Shown here: in pieces, positions 11,647-24,735 of the stretch | Layout: every line of letters starts with the position of its first letter | Position numbering within the stretch: position 1 is the stretch's first letter | DNA from: Sequoia sempervirens | Taxonomy: Eukaryota > Streptophyta > Pinopsida > Cupressales > Cupressaceae | Assembly (NCBI GenBank): GCA_007258455.2 | Contig: VDFB02193867.1 | Location: 529,472,550 to 529,536,549, forward strand | Reading direction: 5' to 3' | Length of the DNA stretch: 64,000 bases | Translations under genes and position numbers: made by a program | The notes under the pieces: model-generated | What the model was told of the DNA's origin: nothing | What the model saw: only the letters and a program-made list of their open reading frames with translations | The model's database searches: none

Positions 11647-14600
11647 TGGAGCTTCTAAAATTTTGAGGAATTTTCTCTTTGCCCCATGGGCTTAGTCTCC
11701 ATTTTTGAACCCTTGTCCCCATGAATGAGTAGGGTTTTATTTACAAGAGTATGCAAGCATTATAATTGAAATTTGACCTACTCCATCATTCACCGATCTC
11801 TTAAGTCATCTGTTGATCCAAATTGCACATCAGTTCACCAGCCCCATTAGCTTGAAGCACTGGTCACCAATTATTCCACTAACTTGAGCTTTTTCCTAAG
11901 TCAGGTTTTAAATTTTTCCTAGTGACTTAAGCCTAAGTCATCTATCCTCAAGGGGTCATGTCATCGTCGACTTAACCAAGTCCTTTATATTTAATGCTAA
12001 CATTGTATGGAATGCAAGTTTTAAGATTCAAGGATCTGGGATAAGATCTTGGTCGTACCCTGCTAGCTCATAGGAATTAAGTTGCAGCTAGTTAAAAGCA
12101 GCGAGGTTAGAGAGATAAGCACACATGTCCTTGTATGTCTATGGGACCAAATCTCCATGACCATGCCCACTGTCTGAAGCCTTCAAAAAATGGTTGAGAT
12201 CAAATCTTGAGAACAATCTCCACCTTTCCCCGCTGGTTCACTAGGAGAAAGTGAATGCTAGTTTAGACTAGCAAGATTAGCGAGATCATGGCCCATGCCT
12301 CCAACCACTCAATCTATGAGAAATACTAAGCTCACCAATAGGGAAACTATTGTCTAAGGTAGATCACTACCATTTCTTGAGAGCAAACTAGCGATGCTTT
12401 GTTGGATTTCAAACCCAGTCAACCCAGGGTGAACTGTTCGATCTACCATCTCTTCAGATGATCAAGAGGTAATATTCAAAGTTGGTGAATGACATGTGAT
12501 AGCGGTTTAACTTTGTAACCATCACACATTAATGGCCAATTTTTTGTAGGAATTATCAAGTTGATCTCAATTCATGTGGAAACGCAAATGTTGGTAATCA
12601 TGAAGTGTGATCTATGGATTTCCATGCAATTGGGAATTAAACGGTGACAGTACATATGCCAACGAGCTGCCCAGATTATGCGTGTGTTTTGCTAAAAATT
12701 GATTGTGGGTGCCTTCACTTCACACATTAAATAAAGAAGGAATGGTTTCTATTTGTGTCATTCACACTTAAGAGTTAGATGTTTTCTTGATTAGGACAAG
12801 GTGAGTTTGAGAAATTATCAGAAAAGAAAAATGGGTGAACTACTAAGGAGGTCTATTCGCCTAAGCTCTTAGAAGCCTGGTGATGGTGTACCAAAAGTTG
12901 CTTCAACTATGGAGGTCAACATTCCTGCTGGCAAGCCCATACTTGCACCCACAAGGTGCAGTCAGAGATTACAATTCCAAAATGCTACTGCTAAAAAAGT
13001 CAAAGATAAAGGCAAAGAACTAGTGCACTTCACTGTTGGAGGACGCAAAAGAATCAGGTATGGGTGTGGCTCCTTTGGGCACCAAAATTTTCCCATTGAC
13101 CTTTTTGAGAGCTCATTAGAAAGAAAGACTAAGATAGACACTGGGTACCAGTGGTATCTCAACACTCTAGGTCGAACTCAATCCCCAGAAGAAGAAATAT
13201 TGTATGTTCCTCCACTAGCAGTTAGAACTCCAAGCAGGCGAACTAGTATTTTGTTGAGTAAGGAAAAGGATGAGGAAGAAGTTGAGGTTTTCTCTCCTTC
13301 CCTTGTGATGACTTGGAGTAGGTGTGTGTATCGTGGTTTGGACATTGTTAAGAGTGGGGTGGCTAGCCAATAAAAAATTGCCATGTGGGGTGGTAAATTT
13401 TGGTTTTGATATATTCTTGTGGTAGTTAGTTTCTTCTTTGGTTTATGTGACTATTACTTTTGGGTCTGATGTTGAATGTGTTCCCTCGTGGTGATGTGGA
13501 CATCTAATGTGGTGTGTACTGGGTAATAAAGGATGATTTTGGTAGGCCTTTGCATTTTCTCTTTTGGGTGGCGGCTATAATTTTCATTTTCTCTATGTTC
13601 AACGTCCTCTTGCATAATCAATATGCGAGAATTTTTGAAATGTAGATGAAATTCTAGGTGAAATGAAATTTTGTGATGAAATTACATTTGATCCTAAAGC
13701 TTGTTACTCCCTTCTTCTATAAAAGGGAATTTAGGGCTCATTTTGTAGGGGGATGAAAATTTTGGTTTGGTTTTTAGTCAGGTGTACATGGGTAGAATGA
13801 TAGGAATATAATAGATAGTTTGCTTTGAGAATTTAGAAGAAAATGTGCAATTTATCTTAAATTGTTATGCAAATATGACAAATAAACATGAATGAACATA
13901 TAATTCTGATATATTTTCTCTCCTTATGTGTATTTTTGTAAATTTTGAATGAAATGTTAATGATATTTTCATTATTCTTTAAGCATATGTTCAAATGTAT
14001 GTATCTATTTCTACTTTGATTCAAGCAATCAATTAAATGCTTAAATGGAGTCTCAAATTTACAATTATTTGTAAGGGGTTTGATAAGTAGTAATGCATCA
14101 GAAAGAGTGAACTCCATAATGCAAAGTTGTTATGAGACTAGTCCATCCCATCAAATTTTAAATTCATTTATGTGTTACTAGTTCTTATGTATATGACTCT
14201 ATTGCCCAATGTAACAAGGCACTTGTCTATTCCTTAATGATTCACCTAAAAAGGTTGATCAAATAATTGTTTGATGAAAAACCTAAAGTCAGAATTTAAA
14301 TTCATTTTAAAAATTCATCAATCTCGATGCATGTATTAGTCAACTATCATGTAGAGTGTCCTTTGTTTTGATGAATGGGTAAGGAATTTACTTAAAGATA
14401 AGCTAGTCTTGTAGTAATTGTAACATAATTATACTTCATTCAAAATGATCTATGAAAATGATGTGTTCTATAAAGCATATTCTCAAATGAACATAATAGG
14501 AAAACCCGCCTTGCCCCCACAGAGCCTAAAGTGTAGAAGATATCAATCATTGATTAGATCTTGTTAGTTGGAAATTCATTTCAGGAGTCTTAAGCATAGG

Positions 14601-14650
14601 AGTTGGCTATCCCTTAGAGATTTCTTAGGTGGACTGGAAAAAAACCAATT
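11647..14650 (+). repeat. LTR 2 of element D
   Basis: Direct repeat of 4449-8125, without the insertion at 6800-7578. It has an extra block of about 110 bases near 14155-14265 that LTR 1 lacks. It is followed by the best-preserved PBS of D. Because it leads into PBS, leader and gag, it acts as a 5' LTR for the second, truncated internal region. Confidence 0.7.
12909..13373 (+). CDS. LTR-encoded ORF of element D, copy 2 (154 aa, unknown)
   Basis: Open frame of 154 codons from ATG inside LTR 2, homologous to the broken copy at 5705-6170. It opens MEVNIPAGKPILAPTR, is basic in the first third and has an EVEVF acidic patch near the end. There is no signal peptide, membrane span or known domain. 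Being in an LTR, it occurs twice per element and would lie in the transcribed or promoter part of the LTR. Similarity with copy 1 extends over the whole ORF, which supports past coding, but functional status is unknown. Confidence 0.45.
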   Translation: MEVNIPAGKPILAPTRCSQRLQFQNATAKKVKDKGKELVHFTVGGRKRIRYGCGSFGHQNFPIDLFESSLERKTKIDTGYQWYLNTLGRTQSPEEEILYVPPLAVRTPSRRTSILLSKEKDEEEVEVFSPSLVMTWSRCVYRGLDIVKSGVASQ

Positions 14651-14653
14651 GAA

Positions 14654-14671
14654 TGGCGACTTTGCTGGGGA
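14654..14671 (+). promoter_or_regulatory. Primer binding site of element D, copy 2
   Basis: TGGCGACTTTGCTGGGGA, just after the end of LTR 2. It is the PBS class of Ogre/Tat-like elements (TGGCGACTCTGCTGGGGA), attributed to tRNA-Arg, with one or two changes. Confidence 0.75.
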
Positions 14672-15495
14672 CTGCACTCAAAAGTTCAATTGCAATTTTC
14701 CTTTTCAAAGAGTCATTCAAGTCTTGAAGAATTAAGCCTAAAGAGTCATTGCATAGAGTTTTACTATTTTCCATTCTAAATTCAGTATATCTGAGCATCC
14801 TTGTTCAGATAATTGAGAAATTCTTGGACCTGGAAAAGATTTGTTGTAGCAAAGATCAAAGGATATGAGTGTGAGTCTGCTGGTGGATAATACCCAAAAT
14901 GATATATACTCTTGAATTTTATTCCTCTGTGAAAGGAGGCAGTGACTCTATTCAAATAACTAATTGAATTTTAAGAAGCTTTCTATATTTGTAGACTTTG
15001 TAGTCAAGAATAAGGATTAAAAATTGCCTCAAATTTCTAGGTATTCTCATAAATCTAGAGCAAGCATTATTTTGTTTGACAAAATTTTATGAGAACTTTC
15101 AAGACTTAACATAATAAATGATTCCCTATTAGATTAATTTTCATTAAGTTAGGGAATGATAATGGTTTTTCATACTTCTAATATGTAAAGCCTATAATTA
15201 TTTTGAGAAGTATGCTATTCTTTTGAATACTAACTTTTAGAAAATTACCCTATAACAGATCAAGCACAAGTATGCACGGTGAAGTTCAGCCATATCATGC
15301 CCTCAAAGGGATTTTATTATTGAAAGATATATGTCATTGGTTTTTAGTGGCATTAGAGGTTTCCCAAACTTAATTCCTTTGAAGATTAGGAAATATTTTC
15401 CCACATTCACAAGGAAAAGTTCAGAATCAACCTCTAAACACTTGCAAAAATTTATGGATGTGATGGGGGATTATGAGATAAGTCATCAAGATGTG
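14672..15495 (+). pseudogene. Leader and truncated gag start of the second D internal region
   Basis: Repeats the leader at 8147-8805 and the first 55 codons of gag from an ATG at 15331. It ends in ATGTG at 15491-15495, exactly where the LTR of element G starts. The intact counterpart at 8960 reads on as ATGTGGTCATG, which shows that G inserted here. Confidence 0.65.
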
Positions 15496-18400
15496 TGTTG
15501 ATGGTCAGAACAACACAACAAAATTTAAAAGAATATTACTATTCTATTTCTCCTGAAAGAGAAAGATAACACATGGAGAGCTAACTCCCAATGTCTTGGT
15601 AATTGGTTCTCAATTATGTTGATTTCACTCAGTGGTTGATATAACTGTAATGTTCAAGGGGCCTTTGCTGGTAACAAAGAACAAGAATGCATAGCATCAA
15701 GTAATCTATGTTTGGGGGGGGGGTTTAAATAAAAGAAAAAGATGAATCAGAGATTTAAATAAAAGAAACGTGAATAAAATTCTTACACATACAGACATGC
15801 ATATTAATAATGAGTGTTTATTCCACCTAACCACAACTATAGCAAGAAGCAATCCATAGAATAAACTATGCTACTACATGCATCCATAATGCTAATTCAG
15901 ATACCATCAATAATCACCAAACTTACTTCAAACAAATCACTCACTCATCATCTAAAACAAAGATCAAATGAATACAATAATAATTTAATTCACAGATAAT
16001 CCAATGATATGATCTTGAATCCAGTTCCTTCTATTAACTTTCATCAAATAAGAAACAATTAAGCACAAAAAAATCACTGGTGTATGGATTGATCATGTAC
16101 CATTAACCTTATCAAAATAGATCCAAACTTTAAAATCATGACATGAAAACGTATGAAAACTATAAACTAATCAAGCCTTTTTTACTAAACTTTTTAGAGT
16201 ATCTTTCTAAAACATTGAAATCCTAGATCTAGTTTCTATCTTCTATCATCAAGTGGCTAATATTTTTTCAATTATTTGACCTTTACAAAGTAGATTCTAA
16301 TAGTACATATAGGGTGCCACATGCACTAATTTCTCAATTATTAATCAAGATCCACAATTCATGGAGTTGAAACTGAACACAGAAGTAAACTAAGGAACCC
16401 ATGTTTCAAGGTTGATCACTCTATTATACAAAAAAATAAATTTGATACTCCAAGAAAAAAATGAATCCCACAGATCAAACTCAAAGTTGAACTTGTGTCC
16501 TAACCCACAAAAAGAGGAGAAGAGCAGATAGAGCATGATGAAAAGAGTCAGTCACATTTGCACTGATTGCTCAAGAATGTACTCGTCAAAATTGGAGAAC
16601 ATCTATTGAAGAGTAGACAAATCTGGCCCACCCAACCAATCACCTTCAAATTTGATTCTTTCAAATTCTACAGAAACCAACCTTTGCATCTCCTTTAACT
16701 TGATTAACTCCTTTCTAGCAATTCTTACCTCTTCTCGGATATCCATAAACTGATCTAACAATAAATTTTCACCATCATCTCCCTTTTGCATGATTTCCTC
16801 AAACCTACTTCTCCATCTCTCCCTTAGTTTATCCAACGACAAGCCTTCTTTATTGGAGGAATCTAAGTTGATTAAAATGGCCACAACTACCTCTAACTCA
16901 ACCATCTATTGATTCAAATCTTTACTCATTTCTCGTACTTCTTCTTGATGTTCGTGCATCTAGCTCTTGACTTATACCATATGATGCTCAAAGTTTTCTC
17001 CACAAAATCTTCATTACCCTACTCAAGAACTGAATAATCCAGCAAGGTGGACGTGGGAATTTTTCTAATATCCTCAAGCCTTTTAACATATTCCTTGTAT
17101 TCATCATCCTGCTTATTTAGATCCTTAGCCTGCTGGTGTAGATCTTCTGCCAATTCAAGAGCAACCTTATGAATCTTAGAGCCTTCAACAAGAACATCAT
17201 CAACCTCGTATTTGAGCTTATCCAACCATTTATCCATCATCCCTACCTTGCTTTTCATCTAAATCAAATCATCTGCTTCCCTCTTTGTTAACAAAATCGG
17301 GGATTCAGGAAGGGCAGCCTGTTGAGAAATGGGACTTGAAACATCTTTCCAAAAACCATGGAGCTGATCCAATTGAGCCTTAAGCTCATCCTTCCTTTGC
17401 TTATCCTTGATCACTCAGGTTTTAGTTGAAGAAGCCACAATATCAATTTAACTCAGCTACTAGTTTCTTGTAGGCTTTCCCAAATTTACTGCCCCCAACT
17501 GATAATCAGTGATTTGCAAATCATCATGAATTTTCTCCATCGTGGGTATGGCACATTCAGTGACAATTTCTCCAGCATCAGTGAGCGTAGAATGAAGAAC
17601 TTGGGCCTTCTTTTAAGGTTTCTCTTTCCCAATTTATTTCATCATTTCTTCCCAATTCAACGGTTGTGGTTTGACAACTTGTTACCTTTCCAAGTCAAGT
17701 TTTAGCCAAGTAGGAGCATTAGGAGTAGTGGTTGCCTCAGCTAAAGAAGAAGCAATAGTAGTGGAAGAAAAAGGTTGTAACAATGTAGGCCCCGATTGAG
17801 AATCAACCTCCTGCACATTTTGCTGATCACTTTGTTCCTTTTCTTGTGCTAACCTTTCTACTTCCTCTTTATCCTTCTGTTCTTGCAGCTTTTTAGCCTC
17901 CAGCTCCTGCTTTAAACATTCCTCTTCCTCCTTCTTCTTCTCTAACATTTGATCCCACTGCTTCTTCAACTCTTCAACATAGTCCCATGCATCCTTGGAT
18001 TTATTTTCATAATCAACAATCTCAGCAACCTCCTTTTCCATTTTCAAACGTTCTTGCTCTTCCTTTTTCCTATAAGCCTCTTCTTGTGCTTTGAGCTTAG
18101 CTTCAATAGCATCTTTTTCTCTTCTTTGATGAGACTTTTCCTCCTCAAGGTTATGGATTTTTTGATGCATTATCAAATTATCCCTTTCTTCTTGAATTTT
18201 GAGCTCCCCCTCCTTTTGTTGTTGTTGTTGAACCAATTCATCAGCTTTGACCTTATCTTCCAACTCCTTCTGCTTGACTTCCAACTCAAATTGTGCCTTG
18301 GCCTCCTCTTGTTGTTGTTTGGCTGATGCCTCAGCTTGTACCTTAGCATCAACTTCTCTTTTCACATCTTCAAAGAGTTTCCATTGATCTTTTTCAGTCA

Positions 18401-21400
18401 ATATGTGTTCAGTGCCTGCATCATCTGTCATATCCAAAGATGTTGATACATGATGCTCTTTATTAGAGGGAGTCTTTTCTAAATCTATTTCTATATTATG
18501 TATCTCAATTTCATCCTCCATTCACTTTGAGACCTTTGCTTCATCATGGAGGGATCCCTTTGGTGATTCTTGGCCTAATTCTTGTGCATCAGGAGGCTGA
18601 GTAGATGCCTTCCCTACAACAGATGTAGAAGCACCCACCTCTGCATTTGTTTCATCTTCTTGTACCTTTGGAAGATCTTGAGGAACCACCTCCTCTTCTT
18701 GTGTACTAGAAGGCATAAACTCTAAAGGTTCCTTAGGTGCCATCCTTCTCTTTTGCCTCTTATATCCTAGGGTGCTACCTTCATCCTTCCTCTTCTTAGA
18801 TGATGTAGCCTCGACCTGATTAGTCCTCAAACTCACCCATTGAATAATCCTATCCAGCACCAGTCTTGCAATCTACTTTATGTCAATTGTCTCCTTAGCA
18901 TTCCAATCTAATGGATCAAGATCTTTAGTACCAATCTTGCCTGCATCATACCCAGGATCCAAAACAATCCCATAATCAGACAATGTTTCTAGAATGTCTT
19001 CTTTTATCCCAAACTCAACTATAGGTGGGATAGGTATCCTTTCATAATTCTTCTTCCTAAGATCATACTCATCTTGCAAGTCCTCCCAAAAATCCTCCAA
19101 TAGATTAAAGTGTTTCTCAAAGACACTGGGAAACAAAGCCCTCATCTTGTGCTTGGGGTCATAGTATTTCCTTGTAGTGTACAAGCCCAACTTCAAATAA
19201 ACTAATTCATCACAAAAAATCTTAGCAGCCTGAATGCATGGATAGCAAACAACCCCTAGCTTCATTGGAAACTTATGGCACCCAGTCTTGTGTTTGTTGT
19301 TAAACTAGAAATTCACATCCAAGTCTTGATAAATAAACTCCATTAAAATGATCCTATCAGCACAACATCTAGGTAGCAAATGGAGGTGACCATCAAAGCC
19401 TACTAACCTAAAATAGGTGAATGTGGGGTATTGGATAAACCAATTCCCCCATTCATTCATAAAAGCCATTGCCTCCCGCTAAGGCTATACCCTGCATCAC
19501 CATTAAGCTTGTTAATAATGACATAAAGAAAGGCATCATTAACCCTTCTATAATGTTGCTCTAAAGCCTGCAAGGTGAGCTAGTTATAATACTCCCACAC
19601 TTTCTTCTGTCCTTGGGCTTCCCCCATTATACCTATTGTTTGAAGTCCAGGAGAAATCCCCACACGAGCGGCTACATAAACTACATAGGAGGTCATAAAG
19701 AAATGCTTGGTTTCTCTCACTTTTATCATCTGATTGTGAATGTTTTTCAATACAATCTTTGACCAGTCAAATTGTTACCGCCCATCCAAAATAGTTTGAA
19801 TGAAAGGAAACATCCATTATTTAAATAACAAATCATCCCTTTTAGCAAACACCCTAGAGAGGAACATGATTATATCTGCAATTTCTTTACTAAAGTCTGC
19901 GCTCTTAGGCAGGTCTGGAAGTTTGGTCAGAGGCTTCTTCTCCACCCTCATCTAAGTCTTATTCATGTGAAACCTATTCCTCTCCTTATTATCACTGTAA
20001 AGCTTCAAAGCCTCCACATCATTCAATTGCTTAGGATTCTTTGGATTAGGTATATGAAATAGGAATTTGATCATTGGAGGCTTGAAGTCAATAATGACAT
20101 TACCCTTTACATCCACACACTACCTAGTAGTAGGGTTATATGCTCCAGCTGCTGTAGGAATCAACTTTGAACATTGAACAAATAGGGGGAAAATGCAACA
20201 TGTGCTAGTCCTGATTGAACAATCCTTTATGTCCTTCCTATGACCTGATCCCCAGTGAATGTCTCCCCATGCAATTCCTCATAATTAAAAGGACCCAAAT
20301 TGGTGTCTGTAATATCAGTCTAGTCAGAATCAATTTTTCTAGCCGCGAGGACAACCTCCCTATGCTTACATCTCAAGGTATACGAGAGATGTTCCACTTT
20401 GATCTTCTTTGGCCTAACTCCTTTCCATGAAGTTCCACCTCACTGGCTCCTCTGAGAGGCCTCATCTGATGCTCCTGACATTTCTTAATACCTACAACAA
20501 TTCCTTGTATTAGATGAACAACGCATTTAAGTTAGTCAATCATATAATCCTGCCTCCATCCTCCTAAAATATTTTTTACTTGGTCAAACTATGCCTTTAT
20601 CGGAGGGGGAACCGTAGAAGCATTAGGCATAGACAATGTTTCTTATCATGTGGTAGGGCCAGGATCGAAACTCGACAAGGAGAAAAACAGTGTCAAAGGT
20701 AGGACCAGAATGGGAACCGGAACCGAAACAGGGTTGGAGGCGGGACCAGAATGGGAATCAGACTAGAAACAAATGTTAGCTGCCAAGTTCAACCTCCCCT
20801 GTGGATCCAGTTCCGACCAAGAGTAAAGAAATATTAACATCATAATAATCAACGGGAGTGGAATAATTCTAGCAAATGGAGAGTATTTCAAACAAGGTAT
20901 GGTCATATGGACCCTAAACCCTAGGTCACGTGGGCCCCAAAGGAAACTAGAAATAGCATAATTTATTCCTCCTATAACTCCTCCATAAAAAATTCATTAA
21001 AATCATGGAAAATGTTATATTGCAAAACCCTAGTTCGCTCGATACATCATTTCCAAAAAATAGGGCACAACGAGAAACCCGTACGAACAACCCAAAATCG
21101 ACGTGAGAAAACTAGAACAGGGTCTCAAACTGAAATACATTACCCAAGCAAGGAAACCCCTTGCATGATTGAAACCCTAGTAAAAACCAGAGCATGACAA
21201 AAACATACGTATCATGAAAGCGAGAATAGAATAAACAACAAAACAAAAATGACAAACAGAAAGACAAACCCAACAAAACGGAATAGAACGGAAAAGAAAG
21301 AACCAAGCAAATAGAACAAGAAGAACAAAAACAAAAACAACCAAGTGAACAAATTCACAAAATAAACCCTACTATGAATATTCTAAAATGACACATGTGA

Positions 21401-22417
21401 AATAAAAAATGGGAGAAAGAAAAGAAAAAGAAACCTACCTCAAAACGCTCTTCAGGACTGACTAGAATTTAGGCAAGATTTGCTTCGCAATTCGCCCCCG
21501 CAATCAAATAAATTATCTTGAGAGTTTTATCTCCATGGTTTGCTTAAAAAATTCACATGATAATAAGAATGAGGAATTTTAAGCATAATTAAACCTTTAA
21601 TCAATAATTCACGTGTGCAAACAGGTTGCATTTAATGCCATAAACGCGGTAGTTTGAGGATGGAGCCAACGACATGAAGAAACAGTTAAGTCAAGTCCAC
21701 GGAACATCAAAAGGTAATGCGGATGCAGAGCCGAGTCAGAGATAAAATAAAGAAACTAGTTAAAGTTACCTACTTCATTTCCAACCCCAGATTTGACCCT
21801 GACAAAAGGACCGACCAAAAACAACAAACGAAGATGGGGGCGAAGACAAAACTGAAATGGAACTTCACATAGTTCAAAGTTGGATTCCAGGTTTGGATCC
21901 AGTCTCAACCAAAACCAAAGAAAAAAAAAGCACAAGGGAAGTGAGACCGGAGCAAACACCGAACTCGTCCCAAACAACAAAGAAAATGAGAAAGAAAACA
22001 AGCGGAGACGAAGTCAGGACAAGAACATAAAATGGAAACTTGAAACTTCCTTCATTAGTTCCAATCCCGGTTCTGCTTTCACGCGAGAAAACAAACAAAA
22101 CAAAGGGAAATGACCAACAAGCAAGAGGACATACCAACCCAAGTGTTCATTGAAAACAACCAACAAAACGATGGAAAAAAAAAAGAGAAGGCGGAGTCAG
22201 AGTCGGAGTCAAAAATATATCCAAACTAGAAACCTTGAGAGAGTTCTAGGTTTAGATTTGGTTTCAGACCCGCCTCCGCTAGAACAAAAGACAGACTTAG
22301 GAGAAAAACAAAAAACTTATAAGACCCAACCAAGCAACCAAAGGTGAACAAAACAAAACAAAAAGGGGGACCCATTTTATTCCAACACAAAATGGGGTGG
22401 TTATCCAAGGCATAACA
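15496..22417 (-). repeat. Left (3') LTR of element G
   Basis: Begins TGTTGATGGTC and aligns in direct orientation with 31542-36090 plus 51857-54011. Comparison can be followed to about 22186; beyond that the right copy is cut by element C. The end at 22417 is the CA of GGCATAACA, which lies two bases before a plus-strand PBS-like motif. The true minus-strand LTR start could instead lie further right, for example near 22612, where a purine tract precedes a TG on the minus strand. The length of about 7 kb is exceptional for an LTR. A ten-base G run sits near 15715. Confidence 0.6.
16585..20349 (-). pseudogene. Long LTR-embedded ORF of element G, left copy
   Basis: A chain of open segments on the minus strand, matching the right copy segment by segment. 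From N to C: a globular part of about 450 residues (for example FCDELVYLKLGLYTTRKYY and FPSVFEKHFNLLEDFWEDLQ), a charged linker with KKRKDEG, then a long Glu/Lys/Gln coiled coil of 279 open codons at 17682-18521 with QQQQQK runs, then more helical sequence (MVELEVVVAILINL) ending near 16603. I recognise no family. It is sense with respect to G's gag-pol. Stops and frameshifts break it. It is not a host gene, because it is duplicated as part of both LTRs. Confidence 0.5.
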
Positions 22418-22419
22418 AA

Positions 22420-22435
22420 TGGCGACTCGGCTGGG
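22420..22435 (+). promoter_or_regulatory. Plus-strand PBS-like motif beside the left LTR of G
   Basis: TGGCGACTCGGCTGGG, two bases after a CA. It matches the tRNA-Arg-class PBS used by D and C, but points into G from the wrong end for a minus-strand element. It may be the relic of a plus-strand element or an unusual feature of G. Confidence 0.5.
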
Positions 22436-23424
22436 AAAAATAGTTTACCCATTTTTAAGATATTGAAGAATTCAGTCACCCCAAAACTTAAAATTTATGA
22501 GACGTGTTAACTTAAGTGTGATCAGAATATTTAAGTAAAGTTGAGCTAGAATCTCAAATGTTGGACCAACATAAACTATTGCTTGAATCTAAGTGTGTGC
22601 ATGCTTATGGTGCATCCTTCTTTATTTGAGTTGTCTCCACACCTAAACAACTATATCTACGATCCAAGCTACATGGGTTGAGTCCTTCAACTACCATGTA
22701 ATGGAATCCTGGGTATTGCTCCACTGCCAGTCAGGTGTCAATAACCTTGATGAAGATACCTCTAGTTCTCTCAAAGCATTGCTCTAATTCCAGTTAGTTG
22801 TCCATAGCCCTGATAGAGATACTTGAATTACCCATTTAGTATTGAGCTTGCCTTTATTTTAGTGTTTTTTTCTTATGTCTCTTTTACCGACCTTGTGAAA
22901 ATTATTTTCAAAAACCTTCTCAATACAAAGAATTTAATAGTATGAGATGTGGGTTGATAATTACTTTGGATCCCATGACAGTTTTTGGGAAACAAATTTT
23001 TCACTTGAATCAAAGATATAATCACCCTGAGATGAATAGGCACTTTATAGTTGGATGTTTTATCCATTTTGTGACAGATTTCAATGATAGTTCAAGAGGT
23101 TATCTACAATATACCTTACTCCTAATAGCCTTCAGACTCATGCTAAAATTACCATAAGGCAATAATTTTAGAACAAAATCTTTCGACCTATATGCCCAAA
23201 AATGCCTAAACCAATTTCTCTCCTAGTGCCCACAACATTCTTTGAATAACAACCCCAATATTTTAAGACAGAAGGAAAAGAGAATCCCCAAATAAGAAGA
23301 CAAGACAAACACGAAACAACAAAGGAAACAAGGAGGAAAAGAGAAACAACAAACAAACAAACAACAGAAGCAAAGAACCAATAATTATACAAAATACATA
23401 TATACAATTAATTCAAAAGCTCAA
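22436..23424. other. Non-coding region between G integrase end and its 3' LTR
   Basis: No domain found on either strand. On the plus strand it resembles a retroelement leader after the PBS-like motif, with a repeated phrase near 22700-22830 (GCTCCACTGCCAGTCAGGTG and GCTCTAATTCCAGTTAGTTG contexts). An A-rich purine stretch lies at 23265-23365. Confidence 0.4.
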
Positions 23425-24735
23425 ACCTTTACGATCTGAAGTAATGCTTGAGAAACTACCCATTGACTGGCAATGGAACAGGTTCTCCTGTCAAGGTACT
23501 CAAATGAAAAGAATTCTCACCCAAGATCTCAACTACTTGATACAGACCTAGCCAGAGTCTATCAAATTTCTGGTGATCACCCTTTTTCTCCTTAGCCTTG
23601 TCCCACAACAACACCAGATCTAAGATTCTGAATGCCTTAATCTTAGCTCTTTTTTCAAACCAACATTTGACAGTAGCCTAATGCTTGAAAAAATACTGTA
23701 GAGTAGGGTCTCTCTGTTCTTCCATGTTTAAAAGGTTATTTAGTCTTACCTCAATCTAGTCATCCCTTGTATAAAACTTCTACATGAACTTAAGAATAGG
23801 TATCTGTAAGTGTATGGGGAAAACCGGATCTTGGCCATAGACTAATTTAAAAGGGGAACTTCCTAAAGCAGCCTTAATACGAGTTTGATCTTCCCATAAG
23901 GAAAATATTAACTAGGTATGCCAGTCTCTAGGATTACTTTCAAGTAACTTCTTTATCACTTCTAACAGATTCTTGTTAGTAGATTCTGTTACACCATTTC
24001 CCCGAGGATAGTAGTTGGAGGAATACTTCAACATAATTTTATGTTCGTAAGGCCATTGTATGAATTTAGCAGATGGAAAGGCAGGGCCATTGTCACATAC
24101 CAGGATGAACGACACTCCAAACCTAGTAACAATGTTTTTAGTGAGAAATTTGATAACCACATCAGTGGTGTTGTTCTTGCATGGTTGAGCCTCAGTCCAA
24201 TGAGTGAAATAGTATGTAGCAGTTAGGATGAACTTGTGTCCTGCAGAAGAATTAGGATTAAATACCCCAACAAAATCCAGTGCCCATTGGGCAAATGGTC
24301 TTACCTCATATACTGGTTGTAGAGGAATTGTTGGATTACGCTCCTTTGATGCAGATGTTTGACATGTATGACATGTCCTGATGTGTTGATGTGCATCCCT
24401 AAGCACATGGGGCCAATAATATCCTGACCTAAGGATTTTATGAGCCAAAGAATCTAATGATCTGTGTCCTATGCCATGCCTACCATCGCATGCTTAGCTT
24501 CTTGCTGATCCAGACATTGCAGGTACACCCCCTCATAATTTCTTCTGTATAGAGCAACTCCTTTGAGCATGTAATGAGAACTATTTATCCTCAGTGCCCT
24601 TCTCTGGGTAGCATTCATCCCTTCTAGGCATTTGTTATTAAGAAGGAAGAAGATCAAGTCAGTATACCATGGATCCTTGGTAAATGAGTGCACAGTATAT
24701 TGTTGACAGGTAATATTCTTGTCAACATCTTCCAT
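23425..24735 (-). pseudogene. Integrase of element G
   Basis: The zinc-binding part shows CHTCQ (24350s), and the core shows ALDFVG, VCDNG and NGVTESTNK, so the D, D and E of the DDE catalytic triad are all present. The C-terminal part (about 23905-23430) has FDRLWLGLYQVVE, as in Ty3/gypsy integrases. Integrase inserts the cDNA into nuclear DNA. Frameshifts between 24735 and 24448 and stops after 23912 break it. Confidence 0.75.

Larger units (their letters stand above)
4449..15495 (+). mobile_element. Element D: gag-only non-autonomous LTR element, LTR-int-LTR-int
   Basis: A long direct repeat starts at 4449 and again at 11647, and both copies lead into a tRNA-Arg-class primer binding site and then gag-like sequence. 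The internal region of about 3.5 kb has gag and an acidic ORF but no protease, RT, RNase H or integrase, so D must have been mobilised in trans. The second copy continues through its PBS into gag and is cut at 15495 by element G. The tandem layout suggests unequal recombination between LTRs, or insertion of one copy beside another. Confidence 0.7.

Noticed and set aside
15713..15724. Poly-G run as a structural signal
   Set aside because: The other LTR copy has a shorter run at the same place, so it is a slippage-prone homopolymer.
17949..18326. Plus-strand hydrophobic ORF that looks like a membrane protein
   Set aside because: It is the antisense shadow of the Glu/Lys-rich coiled coil; the Leu/Phe richness follows from the opposite strand.
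16603..19265. Coiled-coil and charged ORFs taken as host genes
   Set aside because: They recur in the same order at 32590-35632 within the other LTR of G, so they are part of the element.
21756..22137. Overlapping Phe/Leu-rich minus ORFs in the left G LTR and again at 53398-53968
   Set aside because: They lie opposite A-rich purine tracts and look like composition artefacts.
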